DNA of 46,346 nt from JAVKBW01 sp964352715 (GCA_964352715.1 CAYGSU010000029.1:1-46346), one strand, 5' to 3'. Counted from the stretch's first letter, positions 31,579 through 40,916 are shown. The notes: a model not told the origin generated them from the letters alone. Made by a program: numbers and translations.

Positions 31579-31580
31579 AT

Positions 31581-32324
31581 CTAGGCCCGCGCCACGACAT
31601 TCAGGCCGGGGCGGAAGCGCGGCGTGAACCGCTTCCATTTCGGGTTCAGGCCCCAGCGGAACCGGATATCGGAAAATCCGGCCTTCTGCAGAAATGGCAC
31701 AATGTTGTGGCGGTCGAAATAGACCTTATGGTCCGGTGCACCCATATCCATGAACGGCTTGCCGAATTCTAGATACTGCGACGCGGCCGGCGTCGTCAGA
31801 AACAGCACCCCGCCAGGCTTCAGCAAGCGCCGCAGCGACCGAGCGAATTCGGCCGGGTCCAGCGTGTGTTCGATCACTTCGGCGCAGTACACGATATCGA
31901 ACTGCCGTTCTTCCGCGTAGGTTTCAAGCGGCTTGTTGACGAAGGTAAGATGCGGAAACCGGCTTTTGGCATAGTCGAACAACGGTTCGGCGATTTCGAT
32001 GCCGACCGGCTCGAATCCGGTCCGGTGACAGGCTTCGCAGAAAATGCCGACATTGCTGCCGACATCGACAATCGTTCGCCCCTCGGTGAGCGACGCCAGA
32101 TATTTCGCGCGCTTGATCGAGCGCTGCATCTTCTTGTCCCACTTTTTTTCATAGGACGCGATATAGCTCTCGGCGAAATCCTCCTGAAAGTCGATTTCAT
32201 CGGAAATCGCCCGCGCCAGATCGACCCGTAGAATGCCGCTGTCGGGAAATTCGTACCAGTCGAACCCGTTCTGCCGGGCGATAAGCGTTTTGCGGTCGCT
32301 TTGGGTAAGCGGACAGGTAAGCAT
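31581..32324 (-). CDS. Class I SAM-dependent methyltransferase
   Basis: 247 residues from ATG 32324, preceded by AGGACAG. A longer frame from 32429 would add 35 residues that lie in AT-rich DNA. Motif I 'IVDVGSNVGIF' (85-95), acidic 'VGIEIAEP', 'DIVYCAEVIEHTLDP' and 'LLKPGGVLFLTTP' are the UbiG/Methyltransf_23 pattern. The first 80 residues include a basic helix ('KKWDKKMQRSIKRAKYL'). The acceptor is unknown; co-transcription with a lipid kinase and the nearby LPS genes suggest a lipid or glycan. Confidence 0.85.
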   Translation of the reverse strand: MLTCPLTQSDRKTLIARQNGFDWYEFPDSGILRVDLARAISDEIDFQEDFAESYIASYEKKWDKKMQRSIKRAKYLASLTEGRTIVDVGSNVGIFCEACHRTGFEPVGIEIAEPLFDYAKSRFPHLTFVNKPLETYAEERQFDIVYCAEVIEHTLDPAEFARSLRRLLKPGGVLFLTTPAASQYLEFGKPFMDMGAPDHKVYFDRHNIVPFLQKAGFSDIRFRWGLNPKWKRFTPRFRPGLNVVARA

Positions 32325-32649
32325 GGTCTGTCCTGTCCTTTTGACATCTGGAGACTGCGGGGAAACTACCAAACTGCGCGAGACCTTTAAAGCCGAATTC
32401 AGGACCGTGATTACTTCGATGGCTTGCAAGGTGATTCGGTTTCAGTACTTTTCAATGCTTGGAGCGCGATAATTTTTACTTTAATTGATCAAAAAATCGC
32501 AAGTTTAATGACAACAATATTACCAGTTTTGCTTTTTTATTACATATCCCGTTTCTTGCGTATTAGCGCCGGTACTTTCTTATTTCTTTAACAATCCGCC
32601 CGTATCTACAGCATCGATATCCGCTGTCCGAAACAAACGGGATAGAAAG
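32325..32649. other. Long AT-rich divergent intergenic region
   Basis: 325 bases without a gene, between divergent envelope-related genes. About 32465-32590 is strikingly AT-rich compared with the window, with A and T runs and the palindrome TTGATCAA at 32485-32492. This is where promoters for both directions should lie, and the composition suits bending or nucleoid-protein binding. I could not assign -35/-10 pairs with confidence. Confidence 0.5.
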
Positions 32650-33471
32650 ATGCACGGATTACGAGGCGTTACCGAATATCGAACGATCTGGATTTCCGAC
32701 ACCCATCTGGGGACCAGAGGGTGCAAGGCGGAATTCCTGCTCGACTTTCTGAAACACACAAAGTCGGAACGGCTGTATCTGGTGGGTGACATCATCGACG
32801 GATGGCGGCTGAAGCGTTCCTGGTACTGGAACGAAACCCAGAATGAAATCATTCAGGAAATTCTCCGCAAGGCGCGGCGCGGCACCGAAATCATTTATGT
32901 GCCGGGCAATCACGATGAAGCCCTGCGTGACTATGTCGATATCGAAATCGGCGGTGTGATGGTGCGCGATGAAGTGATTCACGAAACCGCTGACGGAAGA
33001 CGGTTTCTGGTTATTCACGGCGACCAGTTCGACGGTGTTGTGAAATACGCCAAATGGCTCGCGCTGCTGGGCGACTGGGCCTACAACTTCCTGATCTGGG
33101 CCAATCATCATTTCAACACGGTCCGCCGCAAACTGGGCATGCCCTACTGGTCGCTGTCGGCTTTTCTGAAGCACAAGGTCAAGAACGCGGTTGAATTCAT
33201 CAGCAAGTTCGAGGAAGCGGTGGCTGACGAAGCCCGCGACCGCAACGTGCAGGGCGTTATCTGCGGTCATATTCACCATCCCGAAATGCGTGACATCGAG
33301 GGCATCCTTTACTGCAACGATGGCGATTGGGTTGAAAGCTGTACCGCCCTCGCGGAAGACGAAACCGGCAACCTGCATATCCTGCACTGGGCCGATGTCG
33401 GCGTGGTGCCGGTTGCAGCCTCCCGCGCCGGCAAGGCTGCCGGCCGCCGGGACCATGCAATACCCGCATGA
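32650..33471 (+). CDS. UDP-2,3-diacylglucosamine diphosphatase-like metallophosphoesterase (LpxH-like)
   Basis: 273 residues with all calcineurin-type metal motifs: 'ISDTHLG' (15-21), 'LVGDIIDGW' (about 44-52), 'VPGNHDE' (about 87-93), 'LVIHGDQFD' and 'ICGHIHHPEM' (about 205-214). The insertion with 'LLGDWAYNFLIWANHHFN' matches the COG2908 group annotated as UDP-2,3-diacylglucosamine pyrophosphatase. It would remove UMP in lipid A synthesis. Alphaproteobacteria can also use LpxI for that step, so this paralogue may hydrolyse another nucleotide-lipid. It overlaps the glycosyltransferase gene by 4 bases, which points to a shared glycolipid pathway. Confidence 0.85.
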   Translation: MHGLRGVTEYRTIWISDTHLGTRGCKAEFLLDFLKHTKSERLYLVGDIIDGWRLKRSWYWNETQNEIIQEILRKARRGTEIIYVPGNHDEALRDYVDIEIGGVMVRDEVIHETADGRRFLVIHGDQFDGVVKYAKWLALLGDWAYNFLIWANHHFNTVRRKLGMPYWSLSAFLKHKVKNAVEFISKFEEAVADEARDRNVQGVICGHIHHPEMRDIEGILYCNDGDWVESCTALAEDETGNLHILHWADVGVVPVAASRAGKAAGRRDHAIPA

Positions 33472-34490
33472 AGATCCTGATCGTCTCGGACGCCTGGCTG
33501 CCGCAGATCAACGGCGTTGTGCGGACCCTGCAACGAACCACCGCCGAGCTGCGCCAGCGCGGCCATGACGTGGATGTGATCGGGCCGGACCGGTTCCGCA
33601 CCATTCCGTGCCCGACTTATCCGGAAATCCGGCTGGCGATCGACGCCTTGTGGAAACTGCCGACGATGATCAGGGATGCAAACCCCGATGCGATTCATAT
33701 TGCGACCGAAGGCCCGCTGGGACTGATTGGCCGCCGCTACTGCATCAAGCGGTCGCTGCCCTTCACCACCTCGTATCACACCCAGTTTCCCGAATACGTT
33801 TATGCACGGTGCCGCCTGCCGGTCAGTGTTTCGTACCGGTTCATGCGGCGGTTTCATGGTGCGGCGGCGACCGTCATGGTAGCGACGCCGTCGATGCAGA
33901 AAAGCCTGGAAACAAGAGGATTCACAAGTATTGCCCGGTGGTCGCGCGGCGTTGATACGGATGTCTTCAGGCCGGCTGCAGACCCGAAAGACCGTGACTT
34001 TCTGAACCTGCCGCGCCCGATCCATCTCTATGTCGGACGAGTTGCCGTGGAAAAGAACATCCGGCAGTTCCTCAGTCTTGATCTGCCGGGTTCAAAGCTG
34101 GTTGTCGGTGACGGGCCGCAGCTTGCGGCCCTGAAAGAGGAATTTCCGCAAGCGGTTTTTGTCGGCGCCAAGACCGGCGAGGATCTGGTGCGCCACTATC
34201 AGTCTGCCGATGTGTTCGTATTTCCCAGCCGTACCGATACATTCGGCCTGGTGCTGCTGGAAGCGATGGCCTGCGGCGTGCCTGTCGCTGCCTATCCGGT
34301 TCCGGGTCCGATCGATGTTGTCGGCGATGAAAAGGTCGGCGCTTTGAGCGAGGATCTGGCGGCGGCGGTTCAGAAGGCAGTGGCGCTTTCCGGTCAGGCC
34401 TGCCGCGACTTTGCCCTGTCCTATTCCTGGGAAAAAGCCGTCGACCAGTTTCTCAACAACCTTGCACCGGTTCGTAGCTCCGCCACCTGA
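33468..34490 (+). CDS. GT4-family glycosyltransferase
   Basis: 340 residues, GT-B fold. The N-terminal domain starts 'MKILIVSDAWLPQINGVVRT', the pattern of MgtA/PimB-like mannosyl- or glucosyl-transferases. The C-terminal domain has 'LYVGRVAVEKNI' and the nucleotide-sugar loop 'FPSRTDTFGLVLLEAMACG' (ExxGxxxLEA type). It probably adds a hexose to a membrane lipid acceptor from GDP- or UDP-sugar at the cytoplasmic face. The ATGA overlap with the LpxH-like gene suggests a paired function in glycolipid synthesis. Confidence 0.92.
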   Translation: MKILIVSDAWLPQINGVVRTLQRTTAELRQRGHDVDVIGPDRFRTIPCPTYPEIRLAIDALWKLPTMIRDANPDAIHIATEGPLGLIGRRYCIKRSLPFTTSYHTQFPEYVYARCRLPVSVSYRFMRRFHGAAATVMVATPSMQKSLETRGFTSIARWSRGVDTDVFRPAADPKDRDFLNLPRPIHLYVGRVAVEKNIRQFLSLDLPGSKLVVGDGPQLAALKEEFPQAVFVGAKTGEDLVRHYQSADVFVFPSRTDTFGLVLLEAMACGVPVAAYPVPGPIDVVGDEKVGALSEDLAAAVQKAVALSGQACRDFALSYSWEKAVDQFLNNLAPVRSSAT

Positions 34491-34685
34491 CTGGCACAGC
34501 CTGTTTGCCTGCAGCAGCAAGGTGACGTCACGCCGTGACGCATGCGGTTCTGCATGATATGACGGGAAAGCAGACAAGGCAGCAGGGTAAACCATGCGCA
34601 GATCATCGTTGCGGGCGTTCCGTTTGCCTGATTTCCGGCGGACGGCCGCCTCTCTTTTTGCTCCAGAGGGCGCACAGTTCGTATC

Positions 34686-35402
34686 ATGAAACTTCGGAAA
34701 CGAATTCTGCACAGCGAATTTCTGCGCAACCTGTTCTGCAGCCTGCTGTCGTACTATCTGCGCTTTGTCTTTCTGACCACACGCTGGCAGCACAACAACG
34801 CCGAACATCTGGCGCCGCTGTATGAAACCGGCAAGCCGTTCATTATCGCCCTGTGGCACAACAGGATCATGATGATGCCGCTGGTCTGGCCCTATGATAC
34901 GCCGGTCACCATTCTGACTTCGGCCCATCGTGACGGACAGCTTGTCTCCCGGACAATGGGCAAGTTCGGGTTCAAGGCCGTGCATGGCTCTTCGCAACAG
35001 GGCGGCAGCAAGGCCTTGCGCGGCATTATCCGGGAAATCCAGTCCGGCAATATTGTCGGGATGACACCGGATGGCCCGCGCGGCCCCAGAATGCGAATCA
35101 AGCCGGGAATCATCGCCATGGCGCGGCTTACCGGCGTACCGATCATACCTGTCTGTTACAGTACACATCGAAACCGTTTCATGAACACCTGGGACAAGCT
35201 GCTGGTTCCCTTGCCCTTTGGCCGCGGCATCGTAACCTGGGATTCGCCGCTTCACATTCCGGGCACGGCAACCCGGGAAGACGAGGAAACCCTGCGAAAG
35301 AAGCTGGAAGACCATATGAATCGGCTGGTGGCCAACACGGATGCTGCTGCCGGCAGCCGAACGGTGGAACCTGCACCCGATACTATCGATCAGGATTCCT
35401 GA
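34686..35402 (+). CDS. DUF374 family lysophospholipid acyltransferase-like protein
   Basis: 238 residues. The DUF374 pattern is clear: 'FIIALWHNRIMMMPLVW' (about 52-68), 'LTSAHRDGQLVSRTMGKFG' (about 77-95), and 'MTPDGPRGPRMRIKPG' (about 123-138), a PlsC-like fold with an atypical acceptor motif. In alphaproteobacteria this gene regularly precedes waaA and lpxK, as here (waaA begins 3 bases after its stop), and it probably takes part in lipid A or Kdo-lipid maturation. The 195 bases upstream, after the glycosyltransferase, hold no gene I can support. Confidence 0.9.
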   Translation: MKLRKRILHSEFLRNLFCSLLSYYLRFVFLTTRWQHNNAEHLAPLYETGKPFIIALWHNRIMMMPLVWPYDTPVTILTSAHRDGQLVSRTMGKFGFKAVHGSSQQGGSKALRGIIREIQSGNIVGMTPDGPRGPRMRIKPGIIAMARLTGVPIIPVCYSTHRNRFMNTWDKLLVPLPFGRGIVTWDSPLHIPGTATREDEETLRKKLEDHMNRLVANTDAAAGSRTVEPAPDTIDQDS

Positions 35403-35405
35403 ACC

Positions 35406-36680
35406 ATGTCTGCCGCTATCGCCCTGTACAGGACTGCGACATGGATTGGCCGGCCGGCAATTGAAATCCTGCTGCGTCGTCGCATTGGCAGGGGGCGAGA
35501 AGACCCGAACCGCATTCCGGAACGCCAGGGGGTCGCTTCATGCCGACGACCCGACGGCGAAGTGATATGGATTCACGCCGCCAGTGTCGGCGAGGCAAAT
35601 TCCTGCTTACGGGTTATCGAAAGACTGCTCGCATCGCATCCCGATCGCACGGTGTTGCTGACAACCGGTACGGTGACCTCCGCCAGAATGGTTGAAAGCC
35701 GTCTGCCCGACAGGTCCATCCATCAATATTACCCGGTAGATCACGGCCCCTGGGTCGAGCGTTTTCTCGATCACTGGCGGCCTGATGCGGCGATCTGGGT
35801 GGAATCGGAACTCTGGCCGAACATGATCTGTCAGGCGGCCGACAGAAACATACCGCTGGCTCTCATCAATGCCCGGATGTCGGATCGTTCCGAACGCAAC
35901 TGGCGGCTGGGTGGCGGCTTTCTACGGCACCTGCTGTCACGGTTCACGCTGTGTCTGGCCCAGACGCCGCGCGAGGCGGAATGCTTCAACCGGCTGGGCG
36001 CGCGCAACGCTGTCTATATTGGCAATCTGAAATATTCGGCGGTTCCTCCGCCTGTTGATTCTGCGGTGCTGACGGCAATGCTGGCCGCCGTCGCCGGCAG
36101 GACCGTCTGGCTGGCGGCCAGCACGCATCCGGGCGATGAGGCCCTGGCAATTGACGTTCACAAACGGATGGTTTCGGACCATCCAGGCCTGCTGACGGTG
36201 ATTGCCCTGCGTCATCCACATCGACTGGCCGACGCCGAGGCGCTGGTCAGTGACGCGGGTCTGTCTGCATCCTGCCGAAGTCGCGACAGCCTGCCGGCCC
36301 CGGATTCATCTGTCTTTATTGTGGATACGGTCGGTGAAATGGGCTTGTTCTACCGGCTTTGCCCGGTCGTGCTGGTCTGTGGAACCTTTGGCGGTCTGGG
36401 CGGGCATAATCCGATTGAGCCGGCGATGCTGGGCTGCGCTATCCTGCATGGCCCCGATATGCGGAATTTCGAAACCGTGGCGGATGACTTGAAGAATGCG
36501 CAGGCCGCCATCGCAGTCAGGGATGCAACGGAAACAGCGCAAGCGGTATCCTCTCTGCTGGCGAACCCTGATAAAGCACAGGCCATGGCGCAGGCGGCCC
36601 GGGCCGTCGCCGCCGAAAACGCCAGTGTTATCGACCGGGTGATGGACCGCATTGATGCGATGATTTCGGAGCGGCGGTGA
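35406..36680 (+). CDS. waaA: 3-deoxy-D-manno-octulosonic acid transferase WaaA (KdtA)
   Basis: 424 residues. The N-terminal membrane-proximal part is followed by the GT30 signature 'WIHAASVGEANSCLRVIERL' (about 56-75), 'LLTTGTVTSAR', 'YYPVDHGPWVERFLDHW', 'WVESELWPNM' and 'INARMSDRSERNW', then the C-terminal 'AASTHPGDE' and 'GGLGGHNPIEPA' nucleotide-sugar site. It transfers Kdo from CMP-Kdo to lipid IVA at the inner membrane. Its stop overlaps the lpxK start (ATGA). Confidence 0.97.
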   Translation: MSAAIALYRTATWIGRPAIEILLRRRIGRGREDPNRIPERQGVASCRRPDGEVIWIHAASVGEANSCLRVIERLLASHPDRTVLLTTGTVTSARMVESRLPDRSIHQYYPVDHGPWVERFLDHWRPDAAIWVESELWPNMICQAADRNIPLALINARMSDRSERNWRLGGGFLRHLLSRFTLCLAQTPREAECFNRLGARNAVYIGNLKYSAVPPPVDSAVLTAMLAAVAGRTVWLAASTHPGDEALAIDVHKRMVSDHPGLLTVIALRHPHRLADAEALVSDAGLSASCRSRDSLPAPDSSVFIVDTVGEMGLFYRLCPVVLVCGTFGGLGGHNPIEPAMLGCAILHGPDMRNFETVADDLKNAQAAIAVRDATETAQAVSSLLANPDKAQAMAQAARAVAAENASVIDRVMDRIDAMISERR

Positions 36681-37681
36681 TGCGCGCCTTCCTGACCATG
36701 CCGCACTTCTGGCGCGCGAAACCTGACGCCGCCGGCCTGTTTTTCTGCATTCTGCTTGCCCCCCTGGGCTGGATTTACGCAACCATAGTGTCTTTAAGGC
36801 TTGCAGTGACGAAGCCGAAGCAGGTCGCACCGGTCGTTCTGTGTGTCGGCAATGCGGTCGCAGGCGGTACGGGCAAGACGCCTGTCTGTCTGGCGCTCGG
36901 CAGGCGGGCGGTTGAACGCGGTATAAAGGTGCATTTCCTTACACGCGGATATGGCGGGCGTGAAGCCGGCCCGGTCGCGGTCGATCCGGCACGGCACAGG
37001 GCAGAAGATGTCGGCGACGAGGCGCTGCTGTTGGCGACCATCGCACCGACATGGGTGTCCGCCGACCGGGTCGCCGGTGCGAAGCAGGCTGAAGCGGCAG
37101 GGGCTGAGCTGATTATCATGGATGACGGTTTGCAGAACCCGGCATTGCAAAAGACGTATTCTGTCCTAACTGTAGACGGGTCGTTCGGATTTGGTAACAA
37201 GCTGCCGATGCCTGCCGGCCCGATGCGTGAATTCTCGGGAAGCGCGCTGAAACGGGTGAACCGGTGTGTGGTCGTCGGCCCGGCGGACGGAAAGCTGGAA
37301 GCTGAACTTGCGGCGGAAAGGCCGCTAAGCCGCGCCCGCCTTGTGCCGTCGGATTCGTTCGAACCATTCGCCAACAGGCCGGTTGTTGCTTTCGCTGGCA
37401 TTGGCCGACCGGAGAAGTTTTTTGCCATGTTGTCTGACGCCGGTCTGATGGTTACTGATACGATCGGCTTTGCCGATCACCACGCCTACACTGACCGCGA
37501 TATTGTCCGGCTGCGAGAGCGGGCGACTGAATGTCAGGCGGTCTTGTTGACCACAGTAAAGGATTTCGTTCGTTTGCCCGGTTCGTTTCAACCTGACGTC
37601 ACGGCCGTTCCCGTCGAATTGAAATTCGAGAACGGAAGCGACTGTGATGTGATTCTTGACGAAGCATTGGCGAATGGCTGA
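36677..37681 (+). CDS. lpxK: Tetraacyldisaccharide 4'-kinase LpxK
   Basis: 334 residues. An N-terminal hydrophobic segment (about 18-42) anchors it to the membrane. Walker A 'GNAVAGGTGKTPV' is at 58-70; 'MDDGLQNPAL' and 'LPMPAGPMREF' are diagnostic of LpxK; 'FAGIGRPEKFF', 'FADHHAYTDRDI' and 'TTVKDFVRL' complete the family pattern. It phosphorylates the 4' position of the lipid A disaccharide. It overlaps waaA by 4 bases and the next gene by 8, a tightly coupled cassette. Confidence 0.97.
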   Translation: MMRAFLTMPHFWRAKPDAAGLFFCILLAPLGWIYATIVSLRLAVTKPKQVAPVVLCVGNAVAGGTGKTPVCLALGRRAVERGIKVHFLTRGYGGREAGPVAVDPARHRAEDVGDEALLLATIAPTWVSADRVAGAKQAEAAGAELIIMDDGLQNPALQKTYSVLTVDGSFGFGNKLPMPAGPMREFSGSALKRVNRCVVVGPADGKLEAELAAERPLSRARLVPSDSFEPFANRPVVAFAGIGRPEKFFAMLSDAGLMVTDTIGFADHHAYTDRDIVRLRERATECQAVLLTTVKDFVRLPGSFQPDVTAVPVELKFENGSDCDVILDEALANG

Positions 37682-38579
37682 CCGTACAAAAGCCCAACGG
37701 GCCATCAGGCATTACATTATTCACCCGCTGCAGGGCGCCGCCATTCTCGTCATATTCGCGTTTTGCCGAATTGCGCCGATAACCTGGGGCTCTGCCTTCG
37801 GAAGTTTCTTGTTCAGGCTGGTTGGGCCGTGGATGCGAGGCCAGCGGGTTGCCGAACGAAACCTGAAGATGGCCTTTCCCGATCTGACACAACAGCAGGT
37901 CGACAGTATAATCAAACGGGTCTGGGACAACCTTGGCCGTGGCGCAGGCGAATGGGCCAGCGTCGACCTTGTTGATACAACAGGGCCAAATTCGCGTGTT
38001 ACGATTGAAGGCGAAGAAGTTATTACCGAATTGAAGGAAAGCGGCAAACCCTTCATCGTTTTCAGTGGGCATTTCGCAAACTGGGAAATTGGCAGTATGA
38101 TTTTTGCCCAACGCGGTCTGCCCCTTGTGACGATCTACCGGCCGGCTTCAATCCCTGCGGTCGAGTTTCTCTTCAAGCGCATCAGAAGCCGCTTCATGGC
38201 AGAGCTGATTCCGAAGAGCAGGGGACAGATGCGCCATATCATCGAAGCGCTCCGCGCCGGCCATCCGCTGGGCATCATGGCGGACCAGAAACTGAATGAA
38301 GGTATTGCCGTGCCCTTTTTGGGCCGCGATGCGATGACCCCGCCCGCGCCCGCCGAACTGGCCCTGCGCTACAAATGCCCGCTTGTGCCGGTGCTCGCTG
38401 AACGCCTGCCGGGGGTCCGCTTCCGTTTCAAGGTGCTGCCGCCGATAGACCTGCCGACTGAAGGCACGCATGAGGAAAAGGTTTTCGAGACGCTGGTCAG
38501 GATGAATGCCGTGCTGGAAAGCTGGATCACCGAACATCCCGACCAGTGGTTCTGGGTGCATCGGCGCTGGCCGGACTGA
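37674..38579 (+). CDS. LpxL/HtrB-family lipid A biosynthesis acyltransferase
   Basis: 301 residues from ATG 37674 (8-base overlap with lpxK); an alternative ATG at 37656 is deeper in lpxK. An N-terminal membrane helix is followed by the LABLAT fold: catalytic HX4E in 'SGHFANWEIG', then 'IYRPASIPAVEFLFKRIRSR' and 'IMADQKLNEGIAVPFLGRDA' (the D-Q-x(3-4)-G block), and the end 'HPDQWFWVHRRWPD'. It adds a secondary acyl chain to Kdo2-lipid IVA. Which of LpxL, LpxM or LpxXL it is cannot be decided from the sequence alone. It closes the cassette, 4 bases from a converging gene. Confidence 0.93.
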   Translation: MADRTKAQRAIRHYIIHPLQGAAILVIFAFCRIAPITWGSAFGSFLFRLVGPWMRGQRVAERNLKMAFPDLTQQQVDSIIKRVWDNLGRGAGEWASVDLVDTTGPNSRVTIEGEEVITELKESGKPFIVFSGHFANWEIGSMIFAQRGLPLVTIYRPASIPAVEFLFKRIRSRFMAELIPKSRGQMRHIIEALRAGHPLGIMADQKLNEGIAVPFLGRDAMTPPAPAELALRYKCPLVPVLAERLPGVRFRFKVLPPIDLPTEGTHEEKVFETLVRMNAVLESWITEHPDQWFWVHRRWPD

Positions 38580-38583
38580 CGGA

Positions 38584-39402
38584 TCAGTCTGCCGGAAACG
38601 GCGGTGCGATCAATTGCGGGTCAATGCGTTTTTCAAACCAGTTGATTCGCCAGTCCAGATGCGGGCCGGTCGCCCGGCCGCTCTGGCCAATCGCTCCGAC
38701 CGGATCGCCCTGATTCACGAATTGGCCGACCTTCACATCGATCCGGCTCATATGCAGAAACGCCGATTGCACGCCGTGCCCGTGATCGATCATCAGTGTC
38801 GCGCCGGAAAAGTACATATCGGGATGCGCCAGCGTGACCGTGCCGGCGGCCGGTGCTATCACCGGAGTGCCGACCGGGGCGGCGATATCGACGCCGTAAT
38901 GCGGCTGTCTCGGCTCGCCGTTCAGAACCCGCTGGCTTCCATAGACACCGCTGATCCGCCCCTTTGCCGGCCAGATGAACTCTCCTGTGAAATAGGTGGC
39001 GTCGCTGTCGATGGCGCGGGCGTTCCTGACCTGGCGTGAATCGTCCTGAATGCGCGCGATGACGTCATCCGGCGGGGTTACCTTCGATTCCGGCAATCCG
39101 TCGATGCGCTGGATATCGTAGTCGCGCTGGCGCACCGAAAACCGGTGAGTCGTGGTACCGCCATCGGGAAAGGTGGCGGTCAGCATCATGTCGGGCGGGT
39201 CATCGCGGTGAAACCCGATAACGAATACCCCGTCCGGCGAAACTTTCACCCTTTGTCCGTCATAGTCGATTGCCGTGCCGGGATCGGTCTGTCCGATCAC
39301 AAGTCCACCCTGCACCGCCGCGCCGCGAAATTGCAGCTCGCCCGCAAGGCTTGGTGCCGAGATGGCCACAACCAGCGCAAGGGCGGTAAGGAGCAGCTTC
39401 AT
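38584..39402 (-). CDS. M23-family metallopeptidase (LytM-like), exported
   Basis: 272 residues with a signal peptide (MKLLLTALALVVAISAPSLA). An N-terminal beta-rich region (about 25-130) precedes the LytM domain (about 150-260). Zinc ligands H and D are in 'HYGVDIAAPVGTPV', and 'LMIDHGHG' and 'LHMSRIDVKVGQFV' follow. The last motif is 'GPHLDWRINWF' where most M23 enzymes have HLH, so the final His of HxH is Asp. Some M23 families carry this variant; activity is likely but altered metal binding is possible. It probably cuts peptidoglycan cross-links. The start overlaps the xseA stop by 4 bases. Confidence 0.9.
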   Translation of the reverse strand: MKLLLTALALVVAISAPSLAGELQFRGAAVQGGLVIGQTDPGTAIDYDGQRVKVSPDGVFVIGFHRDDPPDMMLTATFPDGGTTTHRFSVRQRDYDIQRIDGLPESKVTPPDDVIARIQDDSRQVRNARAIDSDATYFTGEFIWPAKGRISGVYGSQRVLNGEPRQPHYGVDIAAPVGTPVIAPAAGTVTLAHPDMYFSGATLMIDHGHGVQSAFLHMSRIDVKVGQFVNQGDPVGAIGQSGRATGPHLDWRINWFEKRIDPQLIAPPFPAD

Positions 39403-40916
39403 AGCAGCGAGCCCTGCTTGGCATCAGGTTTCTGTCCGGCTGATTTTTTTCGGGTGGTCGTCTTTACCGGCTTTGATGCGGCCGCCGAACTGGCGATAGC
39501 CGAAACGGCACTGTCCTGCATTTCAATCGTCAGGGCCTGTCCATTGGCGATGCCGGAGGCTCTTGCGATTGGCTGGCCATCGGCATCGCGCACAACGGCG
39601 AAGCCGCGTGCCAGCACGTTCTTGTAGGAAACGCTTTCAAGCCGGCGGCCAAGCTGTTCCAGCGCCTTTGCGTCCTGCCGGTGCTTGCGGTCGACCCCCT
39701 TTGTCAGACGGTCCTGATAGCCGCCTCTGTCGAACCGGTCCCGGGTTCGGGCGACGAGCCGCCGCCCGGCCCCGGCGAACCGGTCGAGCAGGTCGTGCAG
39801 CCGATCGGATTTTTGCACCATTGTCTGGTTCGGGCTGCGCAGGCGTGCGCCGAGATTGGCGACCCGTTCGGCCCGCAGCGTAAAGCCGCTTCTGCCGGCC
39901 AGCAGAAAGCGCTCGGTATAATCGTCCAGCCGCTGCGAAGCCTGCCCCAGCAGGCTGGCCGGATCCGGCAAGCCGCGTGCCAACCCGCCAAGCTGCATGC
40001 CGGTATTGTTCAACAACCGGGTGATCGCACCCAGCCGGCGGCGTTCGATATCCAGTATCGACGCCATCAGATCCGCCCGTACCGGCACCGCGATCTCCGC
40101 TGCCGCCGTAGGCGTCGGCGCGCGCCGGTCGGAAGCGAAATCGATCAGCGTGGTGTCGGTTTCGTGTCCGACGGCGGAAATCAGCGGAATGTCGCTGTTG
40201 GCGGCGGCGCGAACGACGATTTCCTCGTTGAACGCCCACAGATCTTCCAGGCTGCCACCGCCTCGCGCGACGATCAACACGTCCGGCCTTGGCACGTCGC
40301 CGCCCGGTTTCAGCGCGTTGAAGCCTTCTATTGCTGCGGCGATCTGCGCCGCAGCGGCCTCGCCCTGCACCAGCACCGGCCAGACCAGAACATGGCGCGG
40401 AAACCGGTCGTTAAGGCGATGCAGGATATCGCGGATCACCGCACCGGTCGGCGAGGTGACGACGCCGATCACATCCGGCAAGTAGGGCAGCTTTCGCTTG
40501 CGCTCCTCCGCGAACAGGCCTTCCGCCGCCAGCATCCGCTTGCGTTCTTCCAGCAGTTTCAAAAGCGCGCCTTCGCCGGCCATTTCCATCGATTCGATGA
40601 CAATCTGATACTTCGACCGACCGGGATAGGTGGTCAGCTTGCCGGTGACGATGACATCCAGCCCGTCTTCCGGCTGGATCGCGAGGCGACCGGCGACACC
40701 GCGCCAGCAGACGCCATCCAGCACCGCATCGGCGTCTTTCAGCGTCAGATAGCAATGGCCGGAGGCGGCGCGCTTGAAGCCCGAAATTTCGCCACGCACC
40801 CGGACATAGGAAAACCGGTCCTCGACCGTGTTCTTCAGCGCGTTGGAAATTTCCGATACGGTCATCGACGGCGCGTTGCCGCCCAGGTCGGGTTGATGTC
40901 CGGGTTCGATTGCCAT
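39399..40916 (-). CDS. xseA: Exodeoxyribonuclease VII large subunit XseA
   Basis: 505 residues from ATG 40916 (a frame-internal ATG 51 bases upstream is less likely). The N-terminal OB domain (about 15-110: 'VRVRGEISGFKRAASGHCYLTLKD' in two parts) is followed by the catalytic region ('GVVTSPTGAVIRDILHRL', 'ARGGGSLEDLWAFNEE', 'SAVGHETDTTLIDFASDRRAPTPTAAAE' in parts) and a long coiled-coil and C-terminal 'GFAVVRD' segment. It degrades single-stranded DNA together with XseB, which is not in the window. Divergent from purD, as in many alphaproteobacteria; the M23 gene follows in the same transcript. Confidence 0.97.
   Translation of the reverse strand: MAIEPGHQPDLGGNAPSMTVSEISNALKNTVEDRFSYVRVRGEISGFKRAASGHCYLTLKDADAVLDGVCWRGVAGRLAIQPEDGLDVIVTGKLTTYPGRSKYQIVIESMEMAGEGALLKLLEERKRMLAAEGLFAEERKRKLPYLPDVIGVVTSPTGAVIRDILHRLNDRFPRHVLVWPVLVQGEAAAAQIAAAIEGFNALKPGGDVPRPDVLIVARGGGSLEDLWAFNEEIVVRAAANSDIPLISAVGHETDTTLIDFASDRRAPTPTAAAEIAVPVRADLMASILDIERRRLGAITRLLNNTGMQLGGLARGLPDPASLLGQASQRLDDYTERFLLAGRSGFTLRAERVANLGARLRSPNQTMVQKSDRLHDLLDRFAGAGRRLVARTRDRFDRGGYQDRLTKGVDRKHRQDAKALEQLGRRLESVSYKNVLARGFAVVRDADGQPIARASGIANGQALTIEMQDSAVSAIASSAAASKPVKTTTRKKSAGQKPDAKQGSLL

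Noticed and set aside
34522..34531. GTGACGTCAC palindrome, also at 25826-25835
   Set aside because: Perfect 10-bp palindromes are expected dozens of times in 46 kb by chance, and the two copies have no shared context.
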